Source: a virus. Taken from it: a stretch of DNA of 42,561 nucleotides. Below the pieces are notes generated by a model that was given only the letters and a program-made list of their open reading frames with translations, was not told the DNA's origin and ran no database searches. Position 1 is the stretch's first letter. Every line of letters begins with the position of its first letter. The stretch covers positions 1 to 42,561 of the IMG/VR virus record IMGVR_UViG_3300034102_002314; one strand, 5' to 3'. Of this stretch, positions 11,546 through 18,475 are shown in pieces. The translations under genes were made by a program, and so were the position numbers.

Positions 11546-11914
11546 ATGAATAAAACATTACAATCACTGGTAAACGGTATCATCCATGCTGACCAAGTAT
11601 CTAAACATGATGAAGTTGATGTGATGCTTAATTATTGTATGTTCAATTTAACCGCACCAGATAAAAAAGAGATTGACACGTTAAGATTCATTTGTAATGA
11701 TGTGCGAGTAACTGGCGACAATTGGACACAAGCCGAATGGGAACACCGATTTAATACCATGCGGGTAGAAGTCCTACCAATTGCTATTATCAAGTATTTG
11801 GTATCAGTGAAAGGTATCGAGATTCAATCAGAAAAGATACCATCACGCACCATCAAGGCATTCCGTAATCGCTATGGATTCTTATTTGAAGAAATGCTTG
11901 ACACCAATGATTAA
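11546..11914 (+). CDS. hypothetical protein
   Basis: A 122-aa helical protein (MNKTLQSLVNGIIHADQ...) with no recognised domain. Start 11546 is preferred: the ATG at 11534 overlaps the GGAG that serves as the ribosome site for 11546. The basic segment PSRTIKAFRNRYGFLFEEM near the C-terminus could be nucleic-acid-binding, but this is a guess. The next promoter's -35 lies within its last codons. Confidence 0.7.
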   Translation: MNKTLQSLVNGIIHADQVSKHDEVDVMLNYCMFNLTAPDKKEIDTLRFICNDVRVTGDNWTQAEWEHRFNTMRVEVLPIAIIKYLVSVKGIEIQSEKIPSRTIKAFRNRYGFLFEEMLDTND

Positions 11915-11925
11915 ACAGTTATAAT
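11898..11925 (+). promoter_or_regulatory. sigma70 promoter
   Basis: TTGACA 11898-11903, 16-bp spacer, TATAAT 11920-11925; leads the 11955-12176-12347 operon. Confidence 0.8.
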
Positions 11926-11954
11926 AACCCTATCTTAATTAACCGGAGCAACAA

Positions 11955-12170
11955 ATGAACGAAATGACCCCAGAACAAAAAAGACGTATCTTATCAGAAG
12001 CCGCATTCATTACCATTGATGGTTATTGTTATCGCATGGATGTATGCGATGAAACCGAATTTTACTATACTGATGAACACGATGGTGAACAATACTGTGA
12101 TACCTATGAAGAAATCGACCTATACGAAGTCGAGTTATACAAACTTCAAAAAATTCAAATCAAGGAGTAA
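11955..12170 (+). CDS. small acidic protein
   Basis: A 71-aa, strongly acidic, tyrosine-rich protein (DETEFYYTDEHDGEQYCDTYEEIDLYEVELY). Such charge could mimic DNA, as many phage anti-restriction proteins do, but there is no sequence match to a known inhibitor. CCGGAGCAACAA precedes the start. Confidence 0.7.
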   Translation: MNEMTPEQKRRILSEAAFITIDGYCYRMDVCDETEFYYTDEHDGEQYCDTYEEIDLYEVELYKLQKIQIKE

Positions 12171-12175
12171 AAACA

Positions 12176-12334
12176 ATGCAAGAATATGATGTATATCTAC
12201 GAGAATTTTGCGATGGTGAATGGTTGGATGAAATAGTCTTTGAATGTTCTGCCGATGATTTAAACCATGCCGAAGAACAAGCACTTGACGCTTACCCAAA
12301 CTGTGTGGTATTATCAGTAGCAATAGCTAACTAA
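12176..12334 (+). CDS. small acidic protein
   Basis: A 52-aa protein (MQEYDVYLREFCDGEWLDEIVFECSADDL...). AAGGAGTAAAAACA precedes it and the same ribosome site is repeated before the next gene, so the two leaders are duplicated. Function unknown. Confidence 0.65.
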   Translation: MQEYDVYLREFCDGEWLDEIVFECSADDLNHAEEQALDAYPNCVVLSVAIAN

Positions 12335-12346
12335 GGAGTAAAAACA

Positions 12347-12757
12347 ATGACACAACAAATCACTTGGGAACAATTTGAAACCTATCGCCCAGAAACCAAT
12401 ACATTTGACCCAAATGCCTCAATGGGTGGGCTTATGTTTGAAACCTATGGGGATGAATACGAATACGTTTTATCTATTCAAAATTCAGAACCAGAACGTG
12501 TTTGGACTGTTATGTGCGATACCGGAAATGTTGATGTAACAAGTGGCTGGCATTATGTCAATCGCTTGGGATATATCATTACCCAAGAACCCGCTGTTGG
12601 ATTGATTGACGTTATAAACGAAGAATACAATGAAGTCAAGGACTTTTATAGCCACCAATGCCCATCATGTGACGCATTTATAGAAGGTAATCCCGAAGTC
12701 GGTGATTCTTGTGATTGTGGGTTTGTATTCGACTTAGACGACTTCATGGAACGATAA
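12347..12757 (+). CDS. protein with C-terminal zinc ribbon
   Basis: A 136-aa protein. Residues 1-100 form an acidic domain with no match; the C-terminal part has CPSCDAF and DSCDCGFVFDL, spaced like a zinc ribbon. Last gene of the 11955 operon. Confidence 0.75.
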   Translation: MTQQITWEQFETYRPETNTFDPNASMGGLMFETYGDEYEYVLSIQNSEPERVWTVMCDTGNVDVTSGWHYVNRLGYIITQEPAVGLIDVINEEYNEVKDFYSHQCPSCDAFIEGNPEVGDSCDCGFVFDLDDFMER

Positions 12758-12765
12758 ATTAAACA

Positions 12766-12799
12766 TTGACACCTATTCAGGGCTATGAAATAATAGCCC
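12766..12799 (+). promoter_or_regulatory. sigma70 promoter with GGGCTAT/ATAGCCC repeat
   Basis: TTGACA 12766-12771, 17-bp spacer, AATAAT 12789-12794. Arms GGGCTAT (12780-12786) and ATAGCCC (12793-12799), inner GAAATA. Confidence 0.8.
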
Positions 12800-12825
12800 T
12801 ATCTTAAACATTGACGGATCATCTA

Positions 12826-13158
12826 ATGAATAACTTTATAGCATTTCATTTTAGCGATAATGATTTTCACGGTTGCCTTAGACTGGCTTTAAACCATATC
12901 ATTGAAAATCGATGTGAGGAACTAACACTAGAAAATTATAAAACCATTGCAGTTAAAGCAATGGTGGCTTTTGACTCAATCGATCATATTAGTAATTGGT
13001 ATCTTGATATGGATAAAAGTTATGATTATGAAAGATATACCAAATACTGTAATGATACATTGAAAGTATCATTTATCAAGTCAATTGATGAGTTAGACAA
13101 CTTTGAAGGTTATATTATTGATAACAACCGTCTAACTGTTTTTTATCATGGCTATTGA
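12826..13158 (+). CDS. hypothetical protein
   Basis: A 110-aa protein (MNNFIAFHFSDNDFHGCLRLALNHIIE...). Start 12826 has GGATCA at the position where other leaders have GGAGCA, a one-base variant that should weaken translation. An in-frame TTG at 12811 lies before that site and is not used. Its stop TGA is in the next -35. Confidence 0.7.
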   Translation: MNNFIAFHFSDNDFHGCLRLALNHIIENRCEELTLENYKTIAVKAMVAFDSIDHISNWYLDMDKSYDYERYTKYCNDTLKVSFIKSIDELDNFEGYIIDNNRLTVFYHGY

Positions 13159-13182
13159 CAATTAGCAATAACCTAGTATAAT
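13155..13182 (+). promoter_or_regulatory. sigma70 promoter
   Basis: TTGACA 13155-13160 (containing the upstream stop), 16-bp spacer, TATAAT 13177-13182. No inverted repeat around the -10. Confidence 0.8.
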
Positions 13183-13209
13183 TCAATACATAACTCAGGA
13201 GCAAACACA

Positions 13210-13578
13210 ATGAGCGAATTAAAACCTTACGAAATTTTCAGCAGTTCAGAATGGGATAGCCCACCAGATTATTATCTATGCGATAAAACACATTTTGAAC
13301 CATTGATTGAAAAAGCCAGAAAAGCATTAAATGATACTGGTGGTGATTACATGGTATTCTGGTGGGTTGATGAAAATCCTAATTCAATGTTTATAAAACG
13401 CATTGATGATGATGAAGAAGTAATAACATCGATTGACGATAGTGATTATTCAGAATTTACCGATGATGATTGCGAAATTGAATGGGGTGGCACACATCTT
13501 AAAGTATTTAAGAATGCAACTCAACTGTTTTGGGAATCGAAATATACTGACGAAAAGTTATGGTGTGATTTAGAATAA
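13210..13578 (+). CDS. hypothetical acidic protein
   Basis: A 122-aa acidic protein with a WDSPPDYYLCDKTHFEPL start and a central FWWVDENP segment; no known domain. CAGGAGCAAACACA gives a clear ribosome site. Single-gene unit. Confidence 0.7.
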   Translation: MSELKPYEIFSSSEWDSPPDYYLCDKTHFEPLIEKARKALNDTGGDYMVFWWVDENPNSMFIKRIDDDEEVITSIDDSDYSEFTDDDCEIEWGGTHLKVFKNATQLFWESKYTDEKLWCDLE

Positions 13579-13580
13579 AG

Positions 13581-13609
13581 TTGACATCATTCAAGAACAA
13601 TGCAATAAT
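13581..13609 (+). promoter_or_regulatory. sigma70 promoter
   Basis: TTGACA 13581-13586, 17-bp spacer, AATAAT 13604-13609. Confidence 0.75.
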
Positions 13610-13642
13610 AACACCAACTTAAACATTGACGGAGCAACCGAT

Positions 13643-14002
13643 ATGCTAACAACCAAATTAACAACTGACCAATATACCGACTTAATGAAAATGATTGATT
13701 ATGTCCTTGATAGCGAACGTAATCACTACCTTGAAACCGTTGATAGCCATGAAAGCGAAGCCGCTGAAAATCATATCTATACCATTGCCAAACGGGTATC
13801 AGAGGTATTCAACCCAGCACCAAAAAGATTTAACCATGCCTTCGATATTGCATTCAGCGTGGAAAATACCGACCCAGACGGCTATGCTACTGCCGAAGAA
13901 TTGATTGCCGCATTAGAAGACAAGCTTAACCAATTTAAAACAGACCCACAATCAATTATTGAAGCGGCTGGCGCATCATTCGATACCTACGAAGTCGAAT
14001 AA
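13643..14002 (+). CDS. conserved phage protein with HAFDIAFSVE motif
   Basis: A 119-aa protein. The C-terminal half, FNHAFDIAFSVENTDPDGYATAEELIAALEDKL and ending AAGASFDTYEVE, matches a common family of phage and plasmid small proteins of unknown function. The N-terminal half is helical. GACGGAGCAACCGAT precedes the start. Confidence 0.78.
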   Translation: MLTTKLTTDQYTDLMKMIDYVLDSERNHYLETVDSHESEAAENHIYTIAKRVSEVFNPAPKRFNHAFDIAFSVENTDPDGYATAEELIAALEDKLNQFKTDPQSIIEAAGASFDTYEVE

Positions 14003-14007
14003 AGTTA

Positions 14008-14041
14008 TTGACATAAAAACAGGGCTATTATTACATAGCCC
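14008..14041 (+). promoter_or_regulatory. sigma70 promoter with inverted (flipped) -10 palindrome
   Basis: TTGACA 14008-14013. GGGCTAT (14022-14028) and ATAGCCC (14035-14041) enclose TATTAC, the reverse complement of GTAATA in the sister promoter at 14515. At the -10 position this leaves TTACAT (14031-14036), a poor match. Confidence 0.7.
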
Positions 14042-14065
14042 TATCTTAACTAACCGGAGCAAATA

Positions 14066-14506
14066 ATGGCAACACGTTCAACAATCGCGATTGAATTAAC
14101 TGATGGTACAGTAAAACAAGTTTATAGTCATTGGGATGGCTACCTATCATATAACGGTAGGTTATTACTGGAAAATTACTCAGACCCTAAAGTCCTCGAA
14201 GACCTAATCAACTTAGGTGATATTAGCAGTCTAAGAGAAACCATTGGTGAGAAACACCCATTTGATTCTAGTGATGCTGGTATCTTTTATGACCAATATA
14301 AAGAGTTATATGGCAAAATGACAACCTTCTACGGGCGTGACCGTGGTGAAGATACGATCAGTGCTAGAACCTTCCCTAACTTTGAAATGTATCGCTTATC
14401 AGGCGAGAAAGAGGAATATGATTACATCCTACGCAACGATGGTCAATGGTATGTAAATTTCGGGCGTGGCTACACTGAACTAACCCCAGCAATGGTTGAA
14501 GAATAA
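14066..14506 (+). CDS. conserved phage protein (MATRSTIA...HWDGY family)
   Basis: A 146-aa protein with the family signature MATRSTIAIELTDGTVKQVYSHWDGYLSYNGRLLLENY and later LINLGDISSLRE. This family is found in very many large phages and has no assigned function. CCGGAGCAAATA precedes the start. Its promoter carries the flipped -10 palindrome. Confidence 0.85.
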   Translation: MATRSTIAIELTDGTVKQVYSHWDGYLSYNGRLLLENYSDPKVLEDLINLGDISSLRETIGEKHPFDSSDAGIFYDQYKELYGKMTTFYGRDRGEDTISARTFPNFEMYRLSGEKEEYDYILRNDGQWYVNFGRGYTELTPAMVEE

Positions 14507-14514
14507 AAATTAGA

Positions 14515-14548
14515 TTGACATGAAAACAGGGCTATGTAATAATAGCCC
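14515..14548 (+). promoter_or_regulatory. sigma70 promoter with GGGCTAT/ATAGCCC repeat
   Basis: TTGACA 14515-14520, 17-bp spacer, AATAAT 14538-14543. Arms 14529-14535 and 14542-14548, inner GTAATA. Confidence 0.8.
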
Positions 14549-14577
14549 TATCTTAACACAACAACGGAGCAAATATC

Positions 14578-15018
14578 ATGGGCTATTACATCCAAATCAA
14601 AGAATCAACAGCAGTTATTCCAGCACATAACAAAGAAACAGTTTTAGCAATCTGGAAAGACCTAAACAATCCAGAAAACAATCATCTTAAAAACGGTGGT
14701 GGTTGGACTGGTGGCGAGAAAACACGCCATTGGTATTCTTGGATGGATGCTGATTATGACCAAACCTGTCATTGCGTAGGTGATGTTCTAGCACAAATGG
14801 GATTCGATTATACCTTACATGATAACGGTGATGTATCCATTGATGGATATGATAGCAAAACTGGGCAAGAAGATTTATTCCTTAAACGTGTAGAAAACCT
14901 TTTAACAGGCGAAATTGAATGGTTAGGGGAAGAAGGCGAAACATGGACTACTAAATTTAACGGTGATGATGTTATCGCAGGACAAGTAATAACCAAATCA
15001 TTACCATTTATTGATTGA
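14578..15018 (+). CDS. conserved phage protein (MGYYIxIxES family)
   Basis: A 146-aa protein starting MGYYIQIKESTAVIPAHNKETVLAIWKDLN, then NGGGWTGGEKTRHWYSWMDADYDQ, a layout seen in other large phages; function unknown. The aromatic and acidic core and the repeated D-x-D stretches suggest a compact alpha/beta fold. Its stop TGA is inside the next TTGACA. Confidence 0.8.
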   Translation: MGYYIQIKESTAVIPAHNKETVLAIWKDLNNPENNHLKNGGGWTGGEKTRHWYSWMDADYDQTCHCVGDVLAQMGFDYTLHDNGDVSIDGYDSKTGQEDLFLKRVENLLTGEIEWLGEEGETWTTKFNGDDVIAGQVITKSLPFID

Positions 15019-15048
15019 CATAACAACTGGGCTATTATTACATAGCCC
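15015..15048 (+). promoter_or_regulatory. sigma70 promoter with inverted (flipped) -10 palindrome
   Basis: TTGACA 15015-15020. GGGCTAT (15029-15035) and ATAGCCC (15042-15048) enclose TATTAC, the flipped form. The -10 position reads TTACAT (15038-15043). Confidence 0.7.
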
Positions 15049-15075
15049 TATCTTAAACACAACGGAGCAAAGCAA

Positions 15076-15210
15076 ATGAACATTAAAATAACATTACCAT
15101 CAATTACCGTAGATTGGGCTGGCGCAAAAAAAGATTTAGTGGTATTGTTTTCAATTATGTTGACAATGATTTATTCTTATGTGATTTATGTGGTATTAAC
15201 ACATAACTAA
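15076..15210 (+). CDS. 44-aa single-pass membrane protein
   Basis: MNIKITLPSITVDWAGAKKD then a membrane helix (LVVLFSIMLTMIYSYVIYVVL). ACGGAGCAAAGCAA precedes the start. Expected in the host inner membrane; role unknown. Confidence 0.65.
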   Translation: MNIKITLPSITVDWAGAKKDLVVLFSIMLTMIYSYVIYVVLTHN

Positions 15211-15251
15211 TTCCAATTAGAATATACTCACACTAAACAGGAGCAACGACC

Positions 15252-15521
15252 ATGACACCAGACGAAATTAAAGTATTAGAAGCCGCTATTGATTTATGTG
15301 GTGGCTACGATAAGGTTAGAAAATACATCGATGAAAAGAACGCTGACATCAGTATTATCTGGAATGTAGAAGATGTGATGGCACGAGCTAATGAACGCCA
15401 TATCCCGATAACACATGACCAAGCTTATACTATCCTAACCAATATGAAACGCAGACACGATGCTACATTAGGTATCAATTGGGATGTTATCGATTGCCAT
15501 ATCGATAATAACATCGAATAA
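15252..15521 (+). CDS. hypothetical protein
   Basis: An 89-aa protein (MTPDEIKVLEAAIDLCGGYDKVRKYIDEKNAD...). The segment ARANERHIPITHDQAYTILTNMKRRHDATLGINWDVIDCHIDN is typical of a small phage family with a conserved IPITxxQAxxIL segment; function unknown. AGGAGCAACGACC gives the ribosome site. No clear own promoter upstream, so it may be co-transcribed with 15076. Confidence 0.75.
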   Translation: MTPDEIKVLEAAIDLCGGYDKVRKYIDEKNADISIIWNVEDVMARANERHIPITHDQAYTILTNMKRRHDATLGINWDVIDCHIDNNIE

Positions 15522-15526
15522 AATTA

Positions 15527-15560
15527 TTGACAACAATCTGGGCGTATGTAATAATAGCCC
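15527..15560 (+). promoter_or_regulatory. sigma70 promoter with GGGC/GCCC repeat
   Basis: TTGACA 15527-15532, 17-bp spacer, AATAAT 15550-15555. GGGCgTAT and ATAGCCC arms, one extra base in the left arm. Confidence 0.75.
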
Positions 15561-15586
15561 TACATTAACCAAACGGAGCAATGATA

Positions 15587-15817
15587 ATGTTGACATTTAA
15601 ACTAACTGGCAATATCTTGGAAGTTATTGAAACTACCATGACATTTAATAATACCTTGAAATCATACTGGTATTATGACATTATTAACTGGCGCAAATCA
15701 ATCACTGGTAAACAAGGTGCAAAGATAGACCGCGATATTGAGCCTTGGCAGATTGAATGGATTAAGCAACATTATTATTCAAAAGTAGGGTTGACATCAG
15801 ATTTGGTTGCTGTATAA
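15587..15817 (+). CDS. small hypothetical protein
   Basis: A 76-aa protein (MLTFKLTGNILEVIETTMTFNNTLKSYWYYDI...). Start 15587 is preferred to the ATG at 15581 because GGAG (15575-15578) is then 8 bases away, the usual spacing here. Its stop TAA (15815-15817) lies in the TATAAT of the next promoter. Confidence 0.7.
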   Translation: MLTFKLTGNILEVIETTMTFNNTLKSYWYYDIINWRKSITGKQGAKIDRDIEPWQIEWIKQHYYSKVGLTSDLVAV

Positions 15818-15824
15818 TACAACC
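15791..15824 (+). promoter_or_regulatory. sigma70 promoter overlapping a gene end
   Basis: TTGACA 15791-15796, 16-bp spacer, TATAAT 15813-15818. GGTTG (15805-15809) and CAACC (15820-15824) enclose the -10. Confidence 0.8.
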
Positions 15825-15844
15825 AACTTAAGAAGGAGCGAAGT

Positions 15845-16016
15845 ATGAACACTTACACAGTTATCTTATCACAATGGCAAACGTTCGTTTGTTGATAAGA
15901 TTTTTAAAAACATCACGGCTGATAACCTTATTCAAGCTGGTCAATTAGCATTAGCTAAATGGAATAAACCGGATGCAGTTATCAATATGTGCTGGCGCAA
16001 TTGGAGTAAAGCATGA
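15845..16016 (+). pseudogene. frameshifted small gene
   Basis: The frame from the ATG (AAGGAGCGAAGT upstream) reads MNTYTVILSQ and then stops at codon 17. A one-base shift near 15875 (CAA T GGC AAA) restores a long frame, GKRSFVDKIFKNITADNLIQ and onward to NWSKA, ending in TGA at 16014-16016 and coupled to the next start. The combined product would be about 56 aa. This may be a mutation, a programmed +1 frameshift or an assembly indel. Confidence 0.6.
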
Positions 16017-16210
16017 CATACCAACAACCAGCATTAGGTACATTAGATGCACAATTAACACCAGCAGATAAACCTACTGTTATCGTTAAAATGTTTAAGT
16101 TCGATAGCATTAGACAGGAAGCCTACTGGGTTACACAATACGTTAAACAGTTCAAGACCATTGAACAAGCCAATAATTATATCAATCAAGTAATGGAGCA
16201 AAACAAATGA
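16013..16210 (+). CDS. small hypothetical protein
   Basis: A 65-aa protein (MTYQQPALGTLDAQLTPADKPTVIVKMFKFDSIRQEAYW...). TTGGAGTAAAGC in the end of the previous frame provides the ribosome site, which argues that the shifted frame upstream is translated. Overlaps the next start by four bases (ATGA). Confidence 0.65.
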   Translation: MTYQQPALGTLDAQLTPADKPTVIVKMFKFDSIRQEAYWVTQYVKQFKTIEQANNYINQVMEQNK

Positions 16211-16380
16211 CACCAAAATTCAGAGCAGTAGAAGTAAAACTTACCGTTTATGTGCCAATCGATACTTCACATGATGTCGATGAAACACTAGATTACTTAA
16301 ACGACAAATTACATACAGACCCAGAATTCTACGGTGAAATCGACTTCGGTTGCATCAACTTCACTGATGAAGTAATCTAA
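16207..16380 (+). CDS. small acidic protein
   Basis: A 57-aa protein (MTPKFRAVEVKLTVYVPIDTSHDVDETLDYLNDKL...NFTDEVI), beta-strand then helix then acidic tail. TGGAGCAAAACAA serves as ribosome site. Function unknown. Confidence 0.65.
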   Translation: MTPKFRAVEVKLTVYVPIDTSHDVDETLDYLNDKLHTDPEFYGEIDFGCINFTDEVI

Positions 16381-16386
16381 ATTAAC

Positions 16387-16415
16387 TTGACATAAACAAT
16401 ACACAATGTAATAAT
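16387..16415 (+). promoter_or_regulatory. sigma70 promoter
   Basis: TTGACA 16387-16392, 17-bp spacer, AATAAT 16410-16415. The right half (GTAATAATAGCC) matches the GGGCTAT promoters but the left arm is lost. Confidence 0.75.
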
Positions 16416-16446
16416 AGCCATATCTTAACTAACTGGAGCAATCACA

Positions 16447-16693
16447 ATGAATACACTAGAAACTTCAATATCATGCGAAATCGATGACTTAATTAAATGT
16501 GTAATGGCTGATACTGGTAAATCATTTCAGCAAGTGGAAAAAGAAATAATACATCTACCCAGAAAATACCAAAACTTTTGTAACTACAAAATTCGGTAGA
16601 GATGAAGCCATAGACAATTGGTTATATGAATCTATCTATAAAATCCTAGATGAAAATAACATCCAATCAGTTTATATCACCGAAGCAATTTAA
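16447..16693 (+). pseudogene. frameshifted small gene
   Basis: The frame from the ATG (CTGGAGCAATCACA upstream) gives 50 codons ending at 16599. In the +1 frame, coding-like sequence starts near 16550 (YIYPENTKTFVTTKFGRDEA) and runs to EAI and TAA at 16691-16693. The junction is near the A-rich run GGAAAAAGAAATAATA, suggesting a one-base slip. The rejoined protein would be about 81 aa. Confidence 0.6.
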
Positions 16694-16707
16694 ACGGAGC
16701 AATATCA

Positions 16708-17274
16708 ATGAAACAACTAATTACCAATATCTACCCAATTACCGAACTAACAGAACAACAACTCAATAAAGCACACGACAAATTCATTGAAAACCTAGAA
16801 TTCATGGATGAGTTTGTTATAGAAGATATTAAAAACATTGCTAAAACTATCGGTATTCAAATCGATGAAATCCATTACTCAGGGTTCTACTCACAAGGCG
16901 ATGGTGCTATGTTTACAGGCACTTATCAATATAACCCTAATTGGGAAAATGACCTAACCGCATACTCACCCAATGAAGATACCATTAAAACCATTGCCAA
17001 AAATTTAGAATATGCCAATGATAGAAAAGATTTAATCGCTACCATTGCCCATACCAATAGCCGATATTATCACGAAGATACCGCTGATATTACTATCACA
17101 GTCGATGATATGGATATTAACCCAATCTATTCACTAGACCTAAAAGCCTTCATGCGATGGATGTATGAGCGCCTAGAAACAGAATATGAATACCAAATGT
17201 CATTAGATGCCTTTAAAGAAACCGCTTTAGATAATGATTACCACTTCGATATAGACGGTAATCTTAAAGGTTGA
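16708..17274 (+). CDS. conserved phage protein with HYSGFYSQGDGA motif
   Basis: A 188-aa protein. Residues about 50-75 contain DEIHYSGFYSQGDGAMFTGTYQY, the hallmark of a widespread phage family of unknown function. The rest is acidic with a helical C-terminus. ACGGAGCAATATCA precedes the start. Its stop TGA is inside the next TTGACA (17271-17276). Confidence 0.82.
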   Translation: MKQLITNIYPITELTEQQLNKAHDKFIENLEFMDEFVIEDIKNIAKTIGIQIDEIHYSGFYSQGDGAMFTGTYQYNPNWENDLTAYSPNEDTIKTIAKNLEYANDRKDLIATIAHTNSRYYHEDTADITITVDDMDINPIYSLDLKAFMRWMYERLETEYEYQMSLDAFKETALDNDYHFDIDGNLKG

Positions 17275-17300
17275 CATAAACAATGGGGCTATGTAATAAT
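17271..17300 (+). promoter_or_regulatory. sigma70 promoter, decayed palindrome
   Basis: TTGACA 17271-17276 containing the stop codon; TAATAA/AATAAT at 17294-17300. GGGGCTATgtaata is kept but the right arm has become ATAACACC. Confidence 0.7.
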
Positions 17301-17326
17301 AACACCATATTAACAAGGTGCAACCC

Positions 17327-17758
17327 ATGATTAACTTAAACAATACCTATACCACCGAAAACGGTAAAGAAGTCGTACTATACGAAATCATCAACAATCA
17401 AATCATCGGGCGAGTTAAACACGATGATAAATGGCACGGTATGCAATGGGATACCAACGGACAATGCCCTAATACTAACCTGTGCCTAAAAATAAAACCA
17501 GCAATCACAATCATCTCAGTTTCAAACGTATCACCACTAACTAAACAAGTTCCATACTACGGCAGACTCTTTACAGTACCAGCCGACACAACATATATGG
17601 CTACCGATAAAAATGGGTGTCTTTATGCCTATACTGGTAATAAACTACCAAAACCAAACTTGGTATCTGGCTGTTTCACTGTGAATGATGATATTACCTT
17701 TATCGCACAACTTGAATTTGAAGGCGAGTGGACTAAATCAGTAACCAATGTAGAATAA
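17327..17758 (+). CDS. hypothetical protein
   Basis: A 143-aa protein (MINLNNTYTTENGKEVVLYEI...), probably beta-rich, with two similar-looking halves each starting with a Y-T/F-V strand pattern. Start 17327 chosen; the GTG at 17318 overlaps the AAGGTG ribosome site. Part of VxxxYxTxxGKxVxL resembles small phage beta-domain proteins; function unknown. Confidence 0.7.
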   Translation: MINLNNTYTTENGKEVVLYEIINNQIIGRVKHDDKWHGMQWDTNGQCPNTNLCLKIKPAITIISVSNVSPLTKQVPYYGRLFTVPADTTYMATDKNGCLYAYTGNKLPKPNLVSGCFTVNDDITFIAQLEFEGEWTKSVTNVE

Positions 17759-17760
17759 TC

Positions 17761-17790
17761 TTGACATACACATACTAACACAAGGAGCAA
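17761..17790 (+). promoter_or_regulatory. relic promoter lacking its -10 palindrome
   Basis: TTGACA (17761-17766) is followed only 17 bases later by AAGGAGCAA (17782-17790). Compared with sister promoters, the entire -10 and inverted-repeat segment is missing. Confidence 0.55.
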
Positions 17791-17795
17791 TAACC

Positions 17796-17969
17796 ATGAC
17801 AATGACCGCACAAGAATTACTCGACCACCTAACAGCCATTAAAGAACTTCATAACTTATCCGAATTTCAAGTAGTCTTTGAAGACCATGACAACTCATTG
17901 AATGTACAATACTTCAATGTTTATAGTGCTAGAATCAAGATCGTAGATAAAGAACTTATTTTAACTTAA
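17796..17969 (+). CDS. small hypothetical protein
   Basis: A 57-aa protein (MTMTAQELLDHLTAIKELHNLSEFQVVFEDHDNSL...). AAGGAGCAATAACC precedes it. Because the promoter in front has lost its -10, expression probably depends on read-through from 17271. Confidence 0.65.
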   Translation: MTMTAQELLDHLTAIKELHNLSEFQVVFEDHDNSLNVQYFNVYSARIKIVDKELILT

Positions 17970-17978
17970 GGATAAACA

Positions 17979-18134
17979 ATGAATGAACAAATCAAACTCG
18001 ATATGGCTCAACAGAATATCAACAACTATTCTTATAGACAAGGTAATAATTGTATCATCGTCAACTACGGGAGAACTGAATGCTATTACAAATTCAACCA
18101 AGATAATAATATCATCGATGTAATCTTTGACTAA
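17979..18134 (+). CDS. small hypothetical protein
   Basis: A 51-aa polar protein (MNEQIKLDMAQQNINNYSYRQGNNCIIVNYGRTECYYKF...). AAGGATAAACA precedes the start. Last + strand gene before the DnaA-box region. Confidence 0.6.
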   Translation: MNEQIKLDMAQQNINNYSYRQGNNCIIVNYGRTECYYKFNQDNNIIDVIFD

Positions 18135-18141
18135 ACATCCA

Positions 18142-18158
18142 TAATGCTAGCTGTGCAT
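18142..18158 (+). repeat. ATGCTAGCTGTGCATA element
   Basis: ATGCTAGCTGTGCATAA matches the core of the 33-bp tandem repeat at 26022-26087 and the spacer of several promoters (ATGCTAGCTGTATAAT). Confidence 0.6.
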
Positions 18159-18186
18159 AATACCACCAGTACCACTATACATACCC

Positions 18187-18432
18187 TGTGGATAACCTGT
18201 GGATAACCTGTGGATAACCTGTGGATAACTCTCAAGAACTCTCAAGAAGGAGTGAAATAGAGTGAAATGCTTACTAACCATTTTATCTACACCAATTTTC
18301 ACAATAACAAACCTTTTATTATATCATTTTAGCCAAAATTATGCAACCCTTTTATGCACAATAGAAGCACGTTTCTAACACGATGTCAAGAGAAAAAGTT
18401 GGCACGATTCTTGCATAAAAAAGTTATCCACA
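18187..18432. other. candidate replication origin with five DnaA boxes
   Basis: TGTGGATAA, a perfect consensus DnaA box (complement TTATCCACA), occurs four times at 18187-18195, 18198-18206, 18209-18217 and 18220-18228. The repeat is exactly 11 bp, so all boxes face one side of the helix. A fifth, inverted box TTATCCACA is at 18424-18432. Between them is AT-rich DNA (18265-18360, with TTTTATTATATCATTTTAG) that could unwind. No gene lies between 18135 and 18503. Alternatively the array titrates host DnaA. Confidence 0.75.
18400..18416 (+). promoter_or_regulatory. sigma54-type promoter
   Basis: TGGCACG (18400-18406), ATTC, TTGCAT (18411-18416): a perfect match to the -24/-12 consensus TGGCACG-N4-TTGCW. 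The same 20+ bases occur on the - strand at 28094-28110. Confidence 0.6.
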
Positions 18433-18446
18433 GGCTGAAAAACCTC

Positions 18447-18475
18447 TTGACAAGCAGGAATGCTAGCTGTATAAT
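18447..18475 (+). promoter_or_regulatory. sigma70 promoter, extended -10
   Basis: TTGACA 18447-18452, 17-bp spacer ending GCTAGCTG, TATAAT 18470-18475. Confidence 0.85.

Noticed and set aside
11955-12170. Anti-restriction DNA mimic (Ocr/ArdA type)
   Set aside because: Very acidic, but no sequence similarity to known mimics; charge alone is not evidence.
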